Origin: an uncultured Oscillospiraceae bacterium
GTDB taxonomy: Bacteria > Bacillota > Clostridia > Oscillospirales > Ruminococcaceae
DNA length: 64,000 nucleotides
Direction: 5' to 3'
Assembly: GCA_900542145.1 (NCBI GenBank)
Contig: UQMF01000009.1
Location: 46,414-110,413, forward strand
In this document: positions 26,129 to 35,929 of the stretch, in pieces
How positions within the stretch are numbered: the stretch's first letter is position 1
Layout of the letters: each line of letters begins with the position of its first letter
Notes under the pieces: model-generated
Seen by the model: only the letters and a program-made list of their open reading frames with translations
Database searches by the model: none
Told to the model about the DNA's origin: nothing
Made by a program: the position numbers and the translations under genes

Positions 26129-29100
26129 TTGGCTGAAATCATCACAGGAAAAGCCTGCGCCGACGTTACCGGCGAACTTTACAACAGAATATTCCAGACC
26201 GTGTCTGAGGGGCAGGAAGCAATGATAATCGTCCCGGACCAGTTCGTGTTTGAAACCGAGCGCGCACTCTTCCGGAAATGCTCCGCCCAAGGGCGCACGG
26301 AACTTTTCCAGCAGATCCGCGTGCGCACGATAGCGCGCATTTCCGACGAGATCGTGACAAGATACAGCACTGAGAAGCCTCCTGCCGACGATATCACCAA
26401 GAGCGTCATAATGTACCGGGCGGCGCGCAGCCGTGACGTTGAACTGAACAGCCTTGGCAGGGTTTCGCGCAAGCCGGGATTCGCTCCCGGTATGGTCAAG
26501 ACTGTTTCCCTTTTCAAGACCGCCGGAATCGACTGCGCACGACTTTCGGAGCGCCTGGGTGAAGATACTCCCCCGGTGGAAAGCCCGGCGCTGCTTGCTA
26601 AGCTGCGTGATATTTCTGCACTGTACACGGAATACGACCAGATACTTTCAGCCAACTATACCGACAAGCTGGACGTCACAATGCGCGCTGCTGACCTTGC
26701 CATGCGTTACGGCTGGTTTAACGGGAAGCATGTTTTCGTGGACGGATTCAACTCCTTCTCCGGAAGTCAGCTCATGCTGCTGCGCTCGGCGGCGGAGCGC
26801 GCGGAATACGCCTGCTTTGCCTTTGTGTGCGACAAAAACGACAAGCGCGACCTGTTCCGCACTATTCTGGCGGATATCGACCGGCTTTCCGGCGAGGACG
26901 GGATTCCCGAGCCATTGCAGGAAAACAGCCGCGGAATGGTCGAGGGCATAATACGCGCCTCAGACCTGCTGTGGAGCAGCACTCCGGACGCGGAAACGGA
27001 TATGAGCAGCGTTCGGGTAATACGCGCTGACGACGCCTACAGCGAGATGGATTTCATTGCCGCGGAAATAAAGCGACTGATCAGCGAGGAGGGCTATCGT
27101 TACAGCGAAATAGCCGTGCTCTGCTCCTCTCCGAAAGACCACCGCTCTCCGGCGGAAAGTGCGTTTGCAAAGTACGATATCCCGGTATTCTGCGATATTC
27201 CGGAATCGATTCTGAATACACCGCTCACCAATCTGATACTTTCCCTGCTGAAAGCGATTGACGAGCCGAATGCCGAGAATCTGCTCAGCTATGTTCGCAG
27301 CAGCTTTCTGCGCGTTAAAGACGAGGACGGAAAATTCCGTGCGCTTTCTCTGGCAGATATAGACAGCTTTGACGGATATATCTTCCGTTGGCAGATACAC
27401 GGCGACCAGCTACAGCAGGAGTTCACCACCGACAAGATGGGCAGGGATGACCAGGCACAGGCGGAGCGTGCGGAATCCGTTCGCGAATCCGCTGTGGTGC
27501 CGGTAATCCTGCTGCGCGATGAGATAATTGAGAAGAAACGTGCCGGGGAATGCACCGGAGCGTGGCTCAGCGAGCGCATATGCAGCTTTCTCTTTACGGA
27601 AACCGGAATTGAGCAGGCAGTATTGTCTGCGGAGGAAAGCTGTACCGCCCTGTGGGATATCCTGGTGGGTATCTTTGAGGCGATTCATTCCGCGCTTGGT
27701 AACGAAGAGATAACCCCCGGTGACTACTACTCCCTTTTCCGGGATATCTGCGCCGAAGCGGAGCTTGCAAAGCCGCCCCAGCTGGTTGACTGCGTGATAC
27801 TCGGCGATACGGGGCGTACCCGTGCGGATAATATTAAGGTGGCGTTCATTGCCGGCGCATGCTACGGAATGTTCCCGGAGGAATCTTCCGGCTGCGGACT
27901 TTTCTCGGATTACGAAGCGGAGCTTCTCGGCGAGAGTGATATAAAGATAAGCATGAAGCAGGAGGAGCGCTACCACTACAACCGTTATCAGGCTTACCGC
28001 GCCATGACTCTGGCGACAGATCGGCTGTATCTAACCTATCCGGTGCTCAGCACCGCGTGCGACACTCTCATGCGCTCCGATGTGATAAGCGACTTGCTGG
28101 AGCTTTTTCCCCAGATCCGGGAGGAATATGCCGGGAACGGCGCGGAATTCGGCGACGACTTCTATTGCAGGACGAAGTACTCACTGCGCGCAAGGTACGC
28201 TTCCCTGTTCGGCGATAACGACGCCGGCAGGCGCAGCACACTCCGCAGGGCACTGGAGCTTTCCGGCGACGGAGAATACGCACAGAAGCTGGAAAGACTA
28301 GTACTGGAGCGCCCCTCAGCGTATCGTCACAGGCTCTCACCGGACACAGCCGGAAAGCTGTTCCGGGCAAACCGTGTTTCCGCGACTAAGCTGGAGGGAC
28401 TCAATAAGTGTCGGTTCGAGTATTTCTGCCGCTTCGGGCTGAAGATACGGGAACGCCGCACGCTGAATGCGGCGAATTCCGAGGTCGGAAGCGCGGTTCA
28501 CTATGTGCTCGAGAAAACCCTGTCGGAGTACTGCACGAAAATGCACGAGTTCTTCCGGCTGGACCGGGAGCAGCTGACGGCAAAATCCGCGGAACTCCTC
28601 CGGCAGTACGCCGATAAGAACATGGGCGGCAGCGGAAACCGCACCCGGGCGTTCAACTATATGTACGAAGGACTTGCGGTAAGCTGTGCTGACCTGCTGA
28701 TAGTGCTCCAGAAGGAGTTCAGCAGCCGCGACTACCGCCCGGTGTTATTCGAGCTGCAATTCCAGGACGGCAATGTTGCGGAACTCCCGAATATAAATGG
28801 GGAAACCGACGGCGAACAGCTGACCCTGGACGACCTTTCGGGGCACTCCGAGCCGCTGCCGCTGAATACCAAGCAGCTGTCTGTGCCTCCGCTGAGGATA
28901 AAGGTGAACGACCGCGTAACCGTGGCAATAACTGGTATCGTGGACCGCGCGGACATGTTCCGCAGCGAGGGCGGAAATGAATATATCCGGATCGTGGACT
29001 ACAAGACCGGAGGTCACGCGTTCAAGCTTTCCAATGCGCTGTACGGTGTGAATACGCAGATGCTGATTTATCTGATAGCGCTGTGCGACGCGAATCCGCA

Positions 29101-29707
29101 GGTTACGCCGGGTGGGGTGAGCTACCTCACCGCCAGAATGACGGACGCTTCCAGCACTCCGGCAGGGCTTCTCGCGCTGCTTACCAAGGGTCACTACCCC
29201 AGCGGAATGTGCGTCAAGGACGACGACACCAAATTCGAGATGGAGAAGTTCGCGGAGCGCTATGCGAGCATGATACTGAACTCCGGGGACGAGATCAGCA
29301 AGAAGAAGCTGAATCCCAGGGAGGACGCGCAGCCCACTCCGGCGCAGTTCCGGAAGTTACGGGACGAGATTCTTGAGCAGACCCGGGGAGTGCTCCGGAA
29401 AATATACAGCGGCGATGTCCAGGCGATACCGACAATATACACCGAGGATGGCAAATCCGGGCAGCAGAAATCCTGCCAGTACTGTCGCTATAAGGGAGTT
29501 TGCGGCAACCAGGACAGCCACGGAGTGATAGTTGACGATGGAATCACCGAACGCAAGCTTGGTACTGTCGGAATCGATGAAGAGCCGCAGGAAGCTGCAC
29601 CGGTTCCTTCTTCAGAGGAAAAGCCGGCAGTTCCCGAAAAGCCGAAGCGCCGGACCAGGAAGAAGCCGGCAGAGGACCAGGACGGATTCATCGGATCCCT
29701 GACCTGA
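26129..29707 (+). CDS. addB: ATP-dependent helicase/nuclease subunit B (AddB)
   Basis: The AddB half of the AddAB (RexAB) enzyme, which resects DNA breaks for RecA. At 1192 residues the length is normal. The Fe-S clasp is intact: C761, then C1116, C1119 and C1125 (CQYCRYKGVC), with the RecB-type nuclease motif IRIVDYKTGG near 955. The N-terminal P-loop GRSGSGKT of B. subtilis AddB is replaced by GKACADVT, so this subunit probably does not bind ATP there. Start is TTG directly after the upstream stop, eight bases from AGGAGG. The C-terminus ends in a Pro/Lys/Glu-rich tail of about 50 residues. Confidence 0.95.
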   Translation: MAEIITGKACADVTGELYNRIFQTVSEGQEAMIIVPDQFVFETERALFRKCSAQGRTELFQQIRVRTIARISDEIVTRYSTEKPPADDITKSVIMYRAARSRDVELNSLGRVSRKPGFAPGMVKTVSLFKTAGIDCARLSERLGEDTPPVESPALLAKLRDISALYTEYDQILSANYTDKLDVTMRAADLAMRYGWFNGKHVFVDGFNSFSGSQLMLLRSAAERAEYACFAFVCDKNDKRDLFRTILADIDRLSGEDGIPEPLQENSRGMVEGIIRASDLLWSSTPDAETDMSSVRVIRADDAYSEMDFIAAEIKRLISEEGYRYSEIAVLCSSPKDHRSPAESAFAKYDIPVFCDIPESILNTPLTNLILSLLKAIDEPNAENLLSYVRSSFLRVKDEDGKFRALSLADIDSFDGYIFRWQIHGDQLQQEFTTDKMGRDDQAQAERAESVRESAVVPVILLRDEIIEKKRAGECTGAWLSERICSFLFTETGIEQAVLSAEESCTALWDILVGIFEAIHSALGNEEITPGDYYSLFRDICAEAELAKPPQLVDCVILGDTGRTRADNIKVAFIAGACYGMFPEESSGCGLFSDYEAELLGESDIKISMKQEERYHYNRYQAYRAMTLATDRLYLTYPVLSTACDTLMRSDVISDLLELFPQIREEYAGNGAEFGDDFYCRTKYSLRARYASLFGDNDAGRRSTLRRALELSGDGEYAQKLERLVLERPSAYRHRLSPDTAGKLFRANRVSATKLEGLNKCRFEYFCRFGLKIRERRTLNAANSEVGSAVHYVLEKTLSEYCTKMHEFFRLDREQLTAKSAELLRQYADKNMGGSGNRTRAFNYMYEGLAVSCADLLIVLQKEFSSRDYRPVLFELQFQDGNVAELPNINGETDGEQLTLDDLSGHSEPLPLNTKQLSVPPLRIKVNDRVTVAITGIVDRADMFRSEGGNEYIRIVDYKTGGHAFKLSNALYGVNTQMLIYLIALCDANPQVTPGGVSYLTARMTDASSTPAGLLALLTKGHYPSGMCVKDDDTKFEMEKFAERYASMILNSGDEISKKKLNPREDAQPTPAQFRKLRDEILEQTRGVLRKIYSGDVQAIPTIYTEDGKSGQQKSCQYCRYKGVCGNQDSHGVIVDDGITERKLGTVGIDEEPQEAAPVPSSEEKPAVPEKPKRRTRKKPAEDQDGFIGSLT

Positions 29708-29726
29708 CAACAGGAGAACATGAGAT

Positions 29727-32700
29727 ATGAGCAAGCCAATAAAATGGACAGATGAACAGGAGGCCGCGATAAACTTCCCCTCGGACCGCTCCGCCTGCGT
29801 GACTGCGGCGGCAGGAAGCGGTAAGACTGCGCTGCTCGTGGAGCGTGTCGTCAGGCTGATAAAGGGCGACCCGGAGCAGGATATACCCCCGGTCAGCGCG
29901 GATAAATTCGCGATACTCACGTTCACTCGAAACGCAGCGGACGAATTCCGCACGCGTATGACAAAGGCGATAGACGCGGCTTCCAGGAGCCGCGAGGAGA
30001 ACGCCGTTTCCCGGGAGCAGCTGATAAAATTCCGCAGCTCCGTCGTAAGCACCATTAACTCTTTCTGCCTGGGAGTACTCCGGGAAAATGCGGAGCTTTT
30101 CGATCTGCCGGTGAACTTCTCTATCGTGGAGGAGAGCAAGGGACTTATTATGCGGCAGAAGGCGCTGGACAATACCATGGAGTACTTCTACTCCGATGAA
30201 TTCGCCGGGGATTTTCCGGCGGTGTATTCCGGATTCGGCGGCAGCTTTTCTGACGAGGAAAAGGACGCCCTGGGAGATTCCGCCCGGGAACTACTGCATA
30301 AATCATTTTCGTTCAGCACGGACGTAAAACTCCGGGAGGCGGTGACTGCGGTATTCCTCCGGTCCACTTCCCTGGCGGACAGCGAGGAATGGCTGGACGG
30401 CTGCGCCGAGGTATTCAGCAGCGTTGAGAAGATGGAACAGCGCTTCCTGCCGGTAATCGTCAGCGACCTGCACCGTCAGTGCAGGCTGCTTTCGGCATGC
30501 ATGGGGAAATACCGTACCATGTGCGAAAATGCAGACTCGTCCTTCAGCGAGAGGTTCCTTTCCGTGCTTGAGGTGGACGAGATCGCTGTGAGGGCTGTGC
30601 TGGATTCCTTTGACTCGGCGTTTCCAGAGGGGCATTCCCCCACGATCCCGGATTTCGAGAGATTCAACGCCGGGTGCACGGGACTTGCGTTCGGCGCATT
30701 CAGCCGCAGTGGAATCCCCCGGAATAATCCGGACTACAAGCAGATGAAGGCGGACGTAGACGCAATACGAAAGCGCATTCAGAAGTACTGCGCCGATATC
30801 CGGGAGGGCTGCGGCTATTCTGCGGACGTGGTAAAGAACGAACTAGTGCCGCAGCAGCGCGCCGTCACCGCCCTGGTAATGCTGGTGCGGAGATTACAGC
30901 AGGATTTCACCGCCATCAAGCGCAAGGCAGGAGTGGTGGATTTCGCAGACTGCGAACGAATGCTGCTCGACAAGCTGCGCGACGGGAACTGCGGACTTCG
31001 CGGCGAACTTTCTCAGCGTTATCAGTGCATAATCCTTGACGAATTCCAGGATACCAACGACCTGCAATACGAGATATTCCGCTTGATTTCCCGGGAACAG
31101 AATAACCTGTTCTTTGTGGGTGACATCAAGCAGTCCATCTATGCGTTCCGCGGAGGAAACCCGGAGATAATGGCGCGCTGCTGCACTCCCGGAAGCGGAT
31201 TCGAGGCGCTGCCACTGAACATGAACTTCCGCAGCCGGGAGGGCGTGATAAGGGCGGTCAACGCGATGTTCGACGGAGTAATGACAAAAAAGTACGGTGA
31301 GGTGGATTACTCCGACAACAACCAGCTTACCCGGGGTGCGGATTATCCGAAGGACAGCGTGGATCACTCCACGGAGATGTATCTGCTGGACTTCCCTGCC
31401 CGGGAGAAGCCGGGAAAGGATTCCTCCGCCACGGAATCCGACGACCTGGTGCTTGAAGCGACCAATCCAGTGGCGGAAGCGAGATTCACTGCGGGTCTGA
31501 TACAGAAAATGGCGGCGGAAAAGTTCCCGGTGAAGCAGGACGCGGATTCCACGCGCCCCTGCACCTGGGGGGATTTCGCGATACTCTTGCGCAGCCGGTC
31601 GCATTTCGCGGAGTACCGCGCGGAGCTTGAAAAGCTGGGAATCCCCGTTGCGGCGAGCGGCGGCAGCAGCTACCTTTCCGCGGACGAGATAAATCTCATT
31701 CTCGGCTATCTCAAGGTGATCGACAATCCGCAGCTGGACGAGGAGCTTCTTACTGTTATCATGTCGCCGCTTTACGGCATGACCGCCGAGGATATTTCCC
31801 GGGCGCGGCTCGGAATACTTGGTTATGACGTTGAAGCGCTGGACAACTCCGGAATCGACCTCAGACCGCTTTACGACAGCTTTGCGAAGCAGTCGCTGTT
31901 CTGCTGTATTGCGTGCGCCGGCGGCAGCGACATTGCCCAGCCGGAGCTTTCGGAACAGGCGCGTGTAATCCTGGCTCAGCTTGAAGAAGCAGGAATGAAT
32001 CGTGAGATCGACTCAAAATGCGCAGCTTTCTCAAAGGATATAAGCGCATTCCGGACGTTTGCGGCGAATAACTCCGTGGAACGGCTGATTCGGCGGATAT
32101 ACGACGGCACGGACTTCTTCTCCGTGATCTCCACCTATGAGCGCGGCGACCGGAAGCTTGCAAATATAAGGCTTTTGCTGAAATACACGGCGGATTTCGA
32201 GAATTCCGGCGGTGGCACGCTGAACGACTTCCTGAGGTACACCGACGCGGTGCGCGAGAACTCCGGGCAGCTGGAGGAAGCAGTAATCCCACAGGAAGCG
32301 GCGGACGCCGTGAAGATAATGACTTTCCATGCATCAAAGGGACTTGAAATGCCCATCGTCATTCTTGGCGGACTTGGAACTGCGCTCCACGATGAGCGCG
32401 CTTCCAGTATTGTCATCGACCGGCGCACCGGAATAGGACTGAAGAATACGCTGATCAACCAGCGTCTCCGGCTTCCGACCGTCAGCTTCAACGGCGCTCA
32501 GGCTTCCGTGAACTGCTCCCAGATAGGCGAGGAACTCCGGCTGCTTTACGTTGCCATGACCCGCGCCCGGGAAAAGCTCATCATGATCGGGCAGTGTACC
32601 GGGAAATCAGCGGCTGAGTGCGTTACTGACAGCTTTACACCGGAATTTGCATTGGCAGGAAATTCGCATATCAAGTGGATTCTCAGTTCCCTGCTGAGGT

Positions 32701-33569
32701 ACGGTAATGTAATTCCTACCACCGGCGAGCCGGTATTCCTTGAGGGTCCCGGGGTTAAGATCAGCTTCTTCACGGAAAGGCTTCCGGAGCCGGATTCAGT
32801 CGAAGCTTCCGTTCCGGAATTCAGCGGCGCGGACGAGGACGTGGCTAGATCCATCAGCGAAACGCTGAGGGAAACCTACCCCCACGCCGACGAATCCGCA
32901 CTGCACAGCAGATTCAGCGTAACGGAGCTTGCCCACATGGACGAGCCGCCCGAGGACAACGATGAAGTCACCCTGACCAAGCCGGTATTCCTAACACCGG
33001 AAAAGGCCGGGCTGAGAATAAATGGAATACTTGTCGGGAACACCTACCATCATATAATGGAACTGTTTCCGCTGGAAACATTGCACGCAGATTTCTCGGA
33101 CGAGGACATGAGCGCCGCAGTAGAAAATGCAATAGACACTCTCTGCGAGAACGAGCGGCTCCGCCCGGAGGAAATATTCTGCCTGGAAAATGGCAGAAAG
33201 CAGGACATGATACGGCGGATTACGCTGTTTTTCCTGAGCGGACTGGGGCAGGATATGCTCACAGCTCAGAAGCTAGAACGTGAATACGAGATATTCGCGG
33301 AGCTTCCCGCGGCGGAGATAATCCCCGGTGCGGCTGGCACAACGATTCTCCAGGGTCGTGTTGACATGATGTTCATAAAGGACGGAAAGGCGGTCGTCGT
33401 GGACTACAAGAGCGACAGCGCCGGAAGTCTTGAAAACGAGCTCCCTGCCTATTCCAGGCAGCTGGCTCTGTATAAGAAAATTCTCCCGATACTCATGCCG
33501 GAATGCAGAAACGGCGAGGTAAAACTCGCGCTGTATTCCTTCGGGCAGAATAAGGCAATCTATCTATGA
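29727..33569 (+). CDS. addA: ATP-dependent helicase/nuclease subunit A (AddA)
   Basis: The UvrD-family motor and 3'-strand nuclease of AddAB, 1280 residues. Walker A is AAAGSGKT (27-34); the DEFQDTNDLQ motif II, the GDIKQSIYAFRGG motif III and the LRLLYVAMTRAREKL motif VI are all present. The C-terminal RecB nuclease motif VVVDYKSDS is near 1226. The gap from addB is 19 bases. With addB it forms a two-gene recombination-repair module. Confidence 0.97.
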   Translation: MSKPIKWTDEQEAAINFPSDRSACVTAAAGSGKTALLVERVVRLIKGDPEQDIPPVSADKFAILTFTRNAADEFRTRMTKAIDAASRSREENAVSREQLIKFRSSVVSTINSFCLGVLRENAELFDLPVNFSIVEESKGLIMRQKALDNTMEYFYSDEFAGDFPAVYSGFGGSFSDEEKDALGDSARELLHKSFSFSTDVKLREAVTAVFLRSTSLADSEEWLDGCAEVFSSVEKMEQRFLPVIVSDLHRQCRLLSACMGKYRTMCENADSSFSERFLSVLEVDEIAVRAVLDSFDSAFPEGHSPTIPDFERFNAGCTGLAFGAFSRSGIPRNNPDYKQMKADVDAIRKRIQKYCADIREGCGYSADVVKNELVPQQRAVTALVMLVRRLQQDFTAIKRKAGVVDFADCERMLLDKLRDGNCGLRGELSQRYQCIILDEFQDTNDLQYEIFRLISREQNNLFFVGDIKQSIYAFRGGNPEIMARCCTPGSGFEALPLNMNFRSREGVIRAVNAMFDGVMTKKYGEVDYSDNNQLTRGADYPKDSVDHSTEMYLLDFPAREKPGKDSSATESDDLVLEATNPVAEARFTAGLIQKMAAEKFPVKQDADSTRPCTWGDFAILLRSRSHFAEYRAELEKLGIPVAASGGSSYLSADEINLILGYLKVIDNPQLDEELLTVIMSPLYGMTAEDISRARLGILGYDVEALDNSGIDLRPLYDSFAKQSLFCCIACAGGSDIAQPELSEQARVILAQLEEAGMNREIDSKCAAFSKDISAFRTFAANNSVERLIRRIYDGTDFFSVISTYERGDRKLANIRLLLKYTADFENSGGGTLNDFLRYTDAVRENSGQLEEAVIPQEAADAVKIMTFHASKGLEMPIVILGGLGTALHDERASSIVIDRRTGIGLKNTLINQRLRLPTVSFNGAQASVNCSQIGEELRLLYVAMTRAREKLIMIGQCTGKSAAECVTDSFTPEFALAGNSHIKWILSSLLRYGNVIPTTGEPVFLEGPGVKISFFTERLPEPDSVEASVPEFSGADEDVARSISETLRETYPHADESALHSRFSVTELAHMDEPPEDNDEVTLTKPVFLTPEKAGLRINGILVGNTYHHIMELFPLETLHADFSDEDMSAAVENAIDTLCENERLRPEEIFCLENGRKQDMIRRITLFFLSGLGQDMLTAQKLEREYEIFAELPAAEIIPGAAGTTILQGRVDMMFIKDGKAVVVDYKSDSAGSLENELPAYSRQLALYKKILPILMPECRNGEVKLALYSFGQNKAIYL

Positions 33570-33596
33570 GGTGATTTTACGAAAAAGCAGATCATT

Positions 33597-34838
33597 ATGG
33601 CAGCGGCGGCTGCGACACTACTCATGACCGGGATAACCGCGTCAGCAGAAAACGCCGGATTCAACGGCGAGAAGAAGTTCATAACTCCCTCGGCAGCGGC
33701 TCACAGCAACAAGTACACGCAGATCCAGTGGGGCGGCGACGTGGAACGCGAGAATTCCGGTATTCCGATAGCATACGGCGACAAGGTGCTTCTGCCTGCC
33801 GGGGATTCCCTGCTGGCGATAAGTGAAGCGACCGGCGAAACCGCGGACAGCGTCAAACTCCCCGGAGAGTGCTCCACGGAGTATTCCGGAGCGCTGCTCG
33901 GAAATACGCTGCTCCAGCCTACGCTGAATGGCGTTTCCGTGATAAATGTGCTGGACCTGACGGTGGTTTCTTCCCGAACATTTGACGGCAGCGTGGCTTC
34001 GGACTGCGCAATGATAGACGACATGGGATACCTTACTGTTCAGCTGGACGACGGATACGAGCTGATGTGCATTGACCTTACCAGCGAGGGACTTGACACG
34101 ATATGGACCTATAAAGTGACTGACAAAATCTCCGCACCGGCGGTTCAGGGGGACTATGTGATTTTCGCGGCAGGAAGCAGCGTTTACACCCACGACTACA
34201 AGGGGGATTCCTGCAACGAGATCCCGGTGGGAAAGGAGATTTCCGGCGCACCGTTCGCTTCTCAGTATGCGGTCTTTTTCTCAACCATGGACGGCAACGC
34301 CGGGAAGCTGCGGCTGAATTCCGACGGAACCCTTGAGGAGGATACGCTGACTTTCTGCGAGATAGGCGCGGCCCCCTCCTCCCCTGTTGCGTGGAACGGA
34401 CGGTTGTATATTTCCACGGCTGACGGATTTTACATCATGGACAACCTCAACATGGAGGTGTCCTACATCATATCCGATATCAAGAACGGCTGCACTCCGC
34501 AGGTGCATTATGGCAGCGGGCCGTATATTTACACCGTTGGAAAATACGACGACAAGTGGGCAATATTCAGCATACTTGACATGGACGACAGCTCCGAGCC
34601 GTCCTATTCGATTCTGGCGCGGATAGAGTACTTTGAGAACGGAGCGTTCTGCGCTTCCAGCAATGGTTCGCTGTATTTCCGCGACGATATCGGCAGGCTG
34701 TATTCCCTGACAATAGTCCCCTTTGACGTGTGGGCGCTTGTTATAAGACTGGTTGTTCTTCTGGCACTCCTTGTCCTTGTATTCGTGTGGATCAAGAAGG
34801 TAGCAAAGCGCCGTGAGAATCTTCGTCCGAAATATTGA
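33597..34838 (+). CDS. exported beta-propeller (PQQ-like) protein with C-terminal membrane anchor
   Basis: About 413-419 residues. The N-terminal signal peptide (MAAAAATLLMTGITASAEN) is followed by repeated strands of PQQ/quinoprotein-like blades such as GDKVLLPAGDSLLAISEATG and GDYVIFAAGSSVYTHDYKG. A membrane helix (about 378-402) and a basic tail end the chain. From the ATG at 33597 the signal peptide lacks a basic N-terminus. Six codons upstream, at 33579, an ACG codon follows GAGGTG by five bases and would give (M)KKQIIMAAAAA, a classic signal peptide; this is probably the real start. No adjacent gene gives a function. Confidence 0.8.
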   Translation: MAAAAATLLMTGITASAENAGFNGEKKFITPSAAAHSNKYTQIQWGGDVERENSGIPIAYGDKVLLPAGDSLLAISEATGETADSVKLPGECSTEYSGALLGNTLLQPTLNGVSVINVLDLTVVSSRTFDGSVASDCAMIDDMGYLTVQLDDGYELMCIDLTSEGLDTIWTYKVTDKISAPAVQGDYVIFAAGSSVYTHDYKGDSCNEIPVGKEISGAPFASQYAVFFSTMDGNAGKLRLNSDGTLEEDTLTFCEIGAAPSSPVAWNGRLYISTADGFYIMDNLNMEVSYIISDIKNGCTPQVHYGSGPYIYTVGKYDDKWAIFSILDMDDSSEPSYSILARIEYFENGAFCASSNGSLYFRDDIGRLYSLTIVPFDVWALVIRLVVLLALLVLVFVWIKKVAKRRENLRPKY

Positions 34839-34868
34839 CCTGTAAAAAACATTTTTTAACAAAATCTA

Positions 34869-34897
34869 TTGATTTTTTCGAAAGGTTGTTGTATAAT
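34869..34897 (+). promoter_or_regulatory. sigma-A promoter for cheV
   Basis: TTGATT at 34869-34874, 17-base spacer, TATAAT at 34892-34897, giving a leader of about 38 bases with AAGGAG before the ATG. Confidence 0.85.
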
Positions 34898-34940
34898 ATA
34901 GATAGAATTACTCCAGACCAAAGATAAAGGAGAGTACGAA

Positions 34941-35834
34941 ATGGAAAGCAACATTCTTTTAGAGAGCGGTACCAACGAGCTTGAAGTGCTTGAATTCATG
35001 GTAGGCACCCAGAGCTTTGGTATAAATATCGCCAAGGTCACTGAAATCATGAACTATCAGCCGATGGTTCCGGTTCCTGATTCACACCCGGCATTCGAGG
35101 GCGTTTTCACCCCCAGAGATAAGGTGATCTCGGTTATCAACCTCCATACCATTTTACATAAGGAAAGCCCGGATCCTGAGCACGACCTGCTCATCATCTG
35201 CCACTTCAACGGCAAGGACGTGGGATTCCACGTTTCCTCCGTAAAGGGTATTCAGCGCATTTCCTGGGAGGACATTGAGAAGCCGCCGGCAATGGCAGGT
35301 GATGGAACACACAACATCGCTACTGGTATCGCTAAGTTCAAGGACAGAATCGTACTTATACTCGACTTCGAGAAGATAGTTTCCGATATGGATCCTTCCG
35401 CTGCTTTCGACACTTCCGGCGTCGTTCCGACTGACGGAGATAAGTCCTCAAAGCACATTGTTATCGCGGAGGACTCCCCTTTCCTGAATACGCTTATCGT
35501 AAATACGCTGCACAATGCCGGATATCAGAATGTTGTACACTTCGACAACGGCAAGGACGCATGGGATTACGTCAGCGCGCACAAGGAACTCGGCGGAAAT
35601 ATCCTGAATGAGATTTCCTGCGTGATCAGCGATATCGAAATGCCGAAAATGGACGGACACCATCTGACTAAGCAGATCAAGGACGATCCGGTTTTAAAGA
35701 GTATTCCAGTTTACCTTTTCTCTTCCCTCATCAATGATCAGATGAGAATCAAGGGCGAGAGCGTAGGCGCCGACGGTCAGTTCTCCAAGCCACAGATCGG
35801 TCAGCTGATTCAGTATCTGAATGAGCATATCTGA
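34941..35834 (+). CDS. cheV: CheV-type chemotaxis coupling protein (CheW + receiver)
   Basis: A 297-residue protein with an N-terminal CheW domain (about 10-150; ISVINLHTIL and RIVLILDFEKIV are its core strands) and a C-terminal receiver (171-297) whose phospho-acceptor is D231 in CVISDIEMPKMDG, with E177/D178 and K283 completing the acidic pocket. It links receptors to CheA and adapts signalling by phosphorylation. No other chemotaxis gene is nearby, and it has its own promoter and terminator. Isolated CheV-like proteins also occur in clostridia without flagella; their input is then unknown. Confidence 0.93.
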   Translation: MESNILLESGTNELEVLEFMVGTQSFGINIAKVTEIMNYQPMVPVPDSHPAFEGVFTPRDKVISVINLHTILHKESPDPEHDLLIICHFNGKDVGFHVSSVKGIQRISWEDIEKPPAMAGDGTHNIATGIAKFKDRIVLILDFEKIVSDMDPSAAFDTSGVVPTDGDKSSKHIVIAEDSPFLNTLIVNTLHNAGYQNVVHFDNGKDAWDYVSAHKELGGNILNEISCVISDIEMPKMDGHHLTKQIKDDPVLKSIPVYLFSSLINDQMRIKGESVGADGQFSKPQIGQLIQYLNEHI

Positions 35835-35845
35835 TGATAATTAAT

Positions 35846-35880
35846 ATGCCCCCTGGATTGATTCCAGGGGGCATTTCCTA
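35846..35880 (+). terminator. intrinsic terminator after cheV
   Basis: Twelve-base perfect arms ATGCCCCCTGGA and TCCAGGGGGCAT (35846-35857 and 35863-35874) followed by TTCCTATTC. The U tract is poor, but the stem is strong. Confidence 0.8.
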
Positions 35881-35894
35881 TTCAAAGTGTACAT

Positions 35895-35920
35895 AAAAAG
35901 GGGCTGCAAACACAGCCCCT
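35895..35920 (-). terminator. intrinsic terminator after glgA
   Basis: Arms AGGGGCTG (35899-35906) and CAGCCCCT (35913-35920) with a six-base loop; on the minus strand TTTTTATG follows. On the plus strand CAATTTTATTT follows, so it may also back up cheV termination. Confidence 0.85.
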
Positions 35921-35929
35921 CAATTTTAT

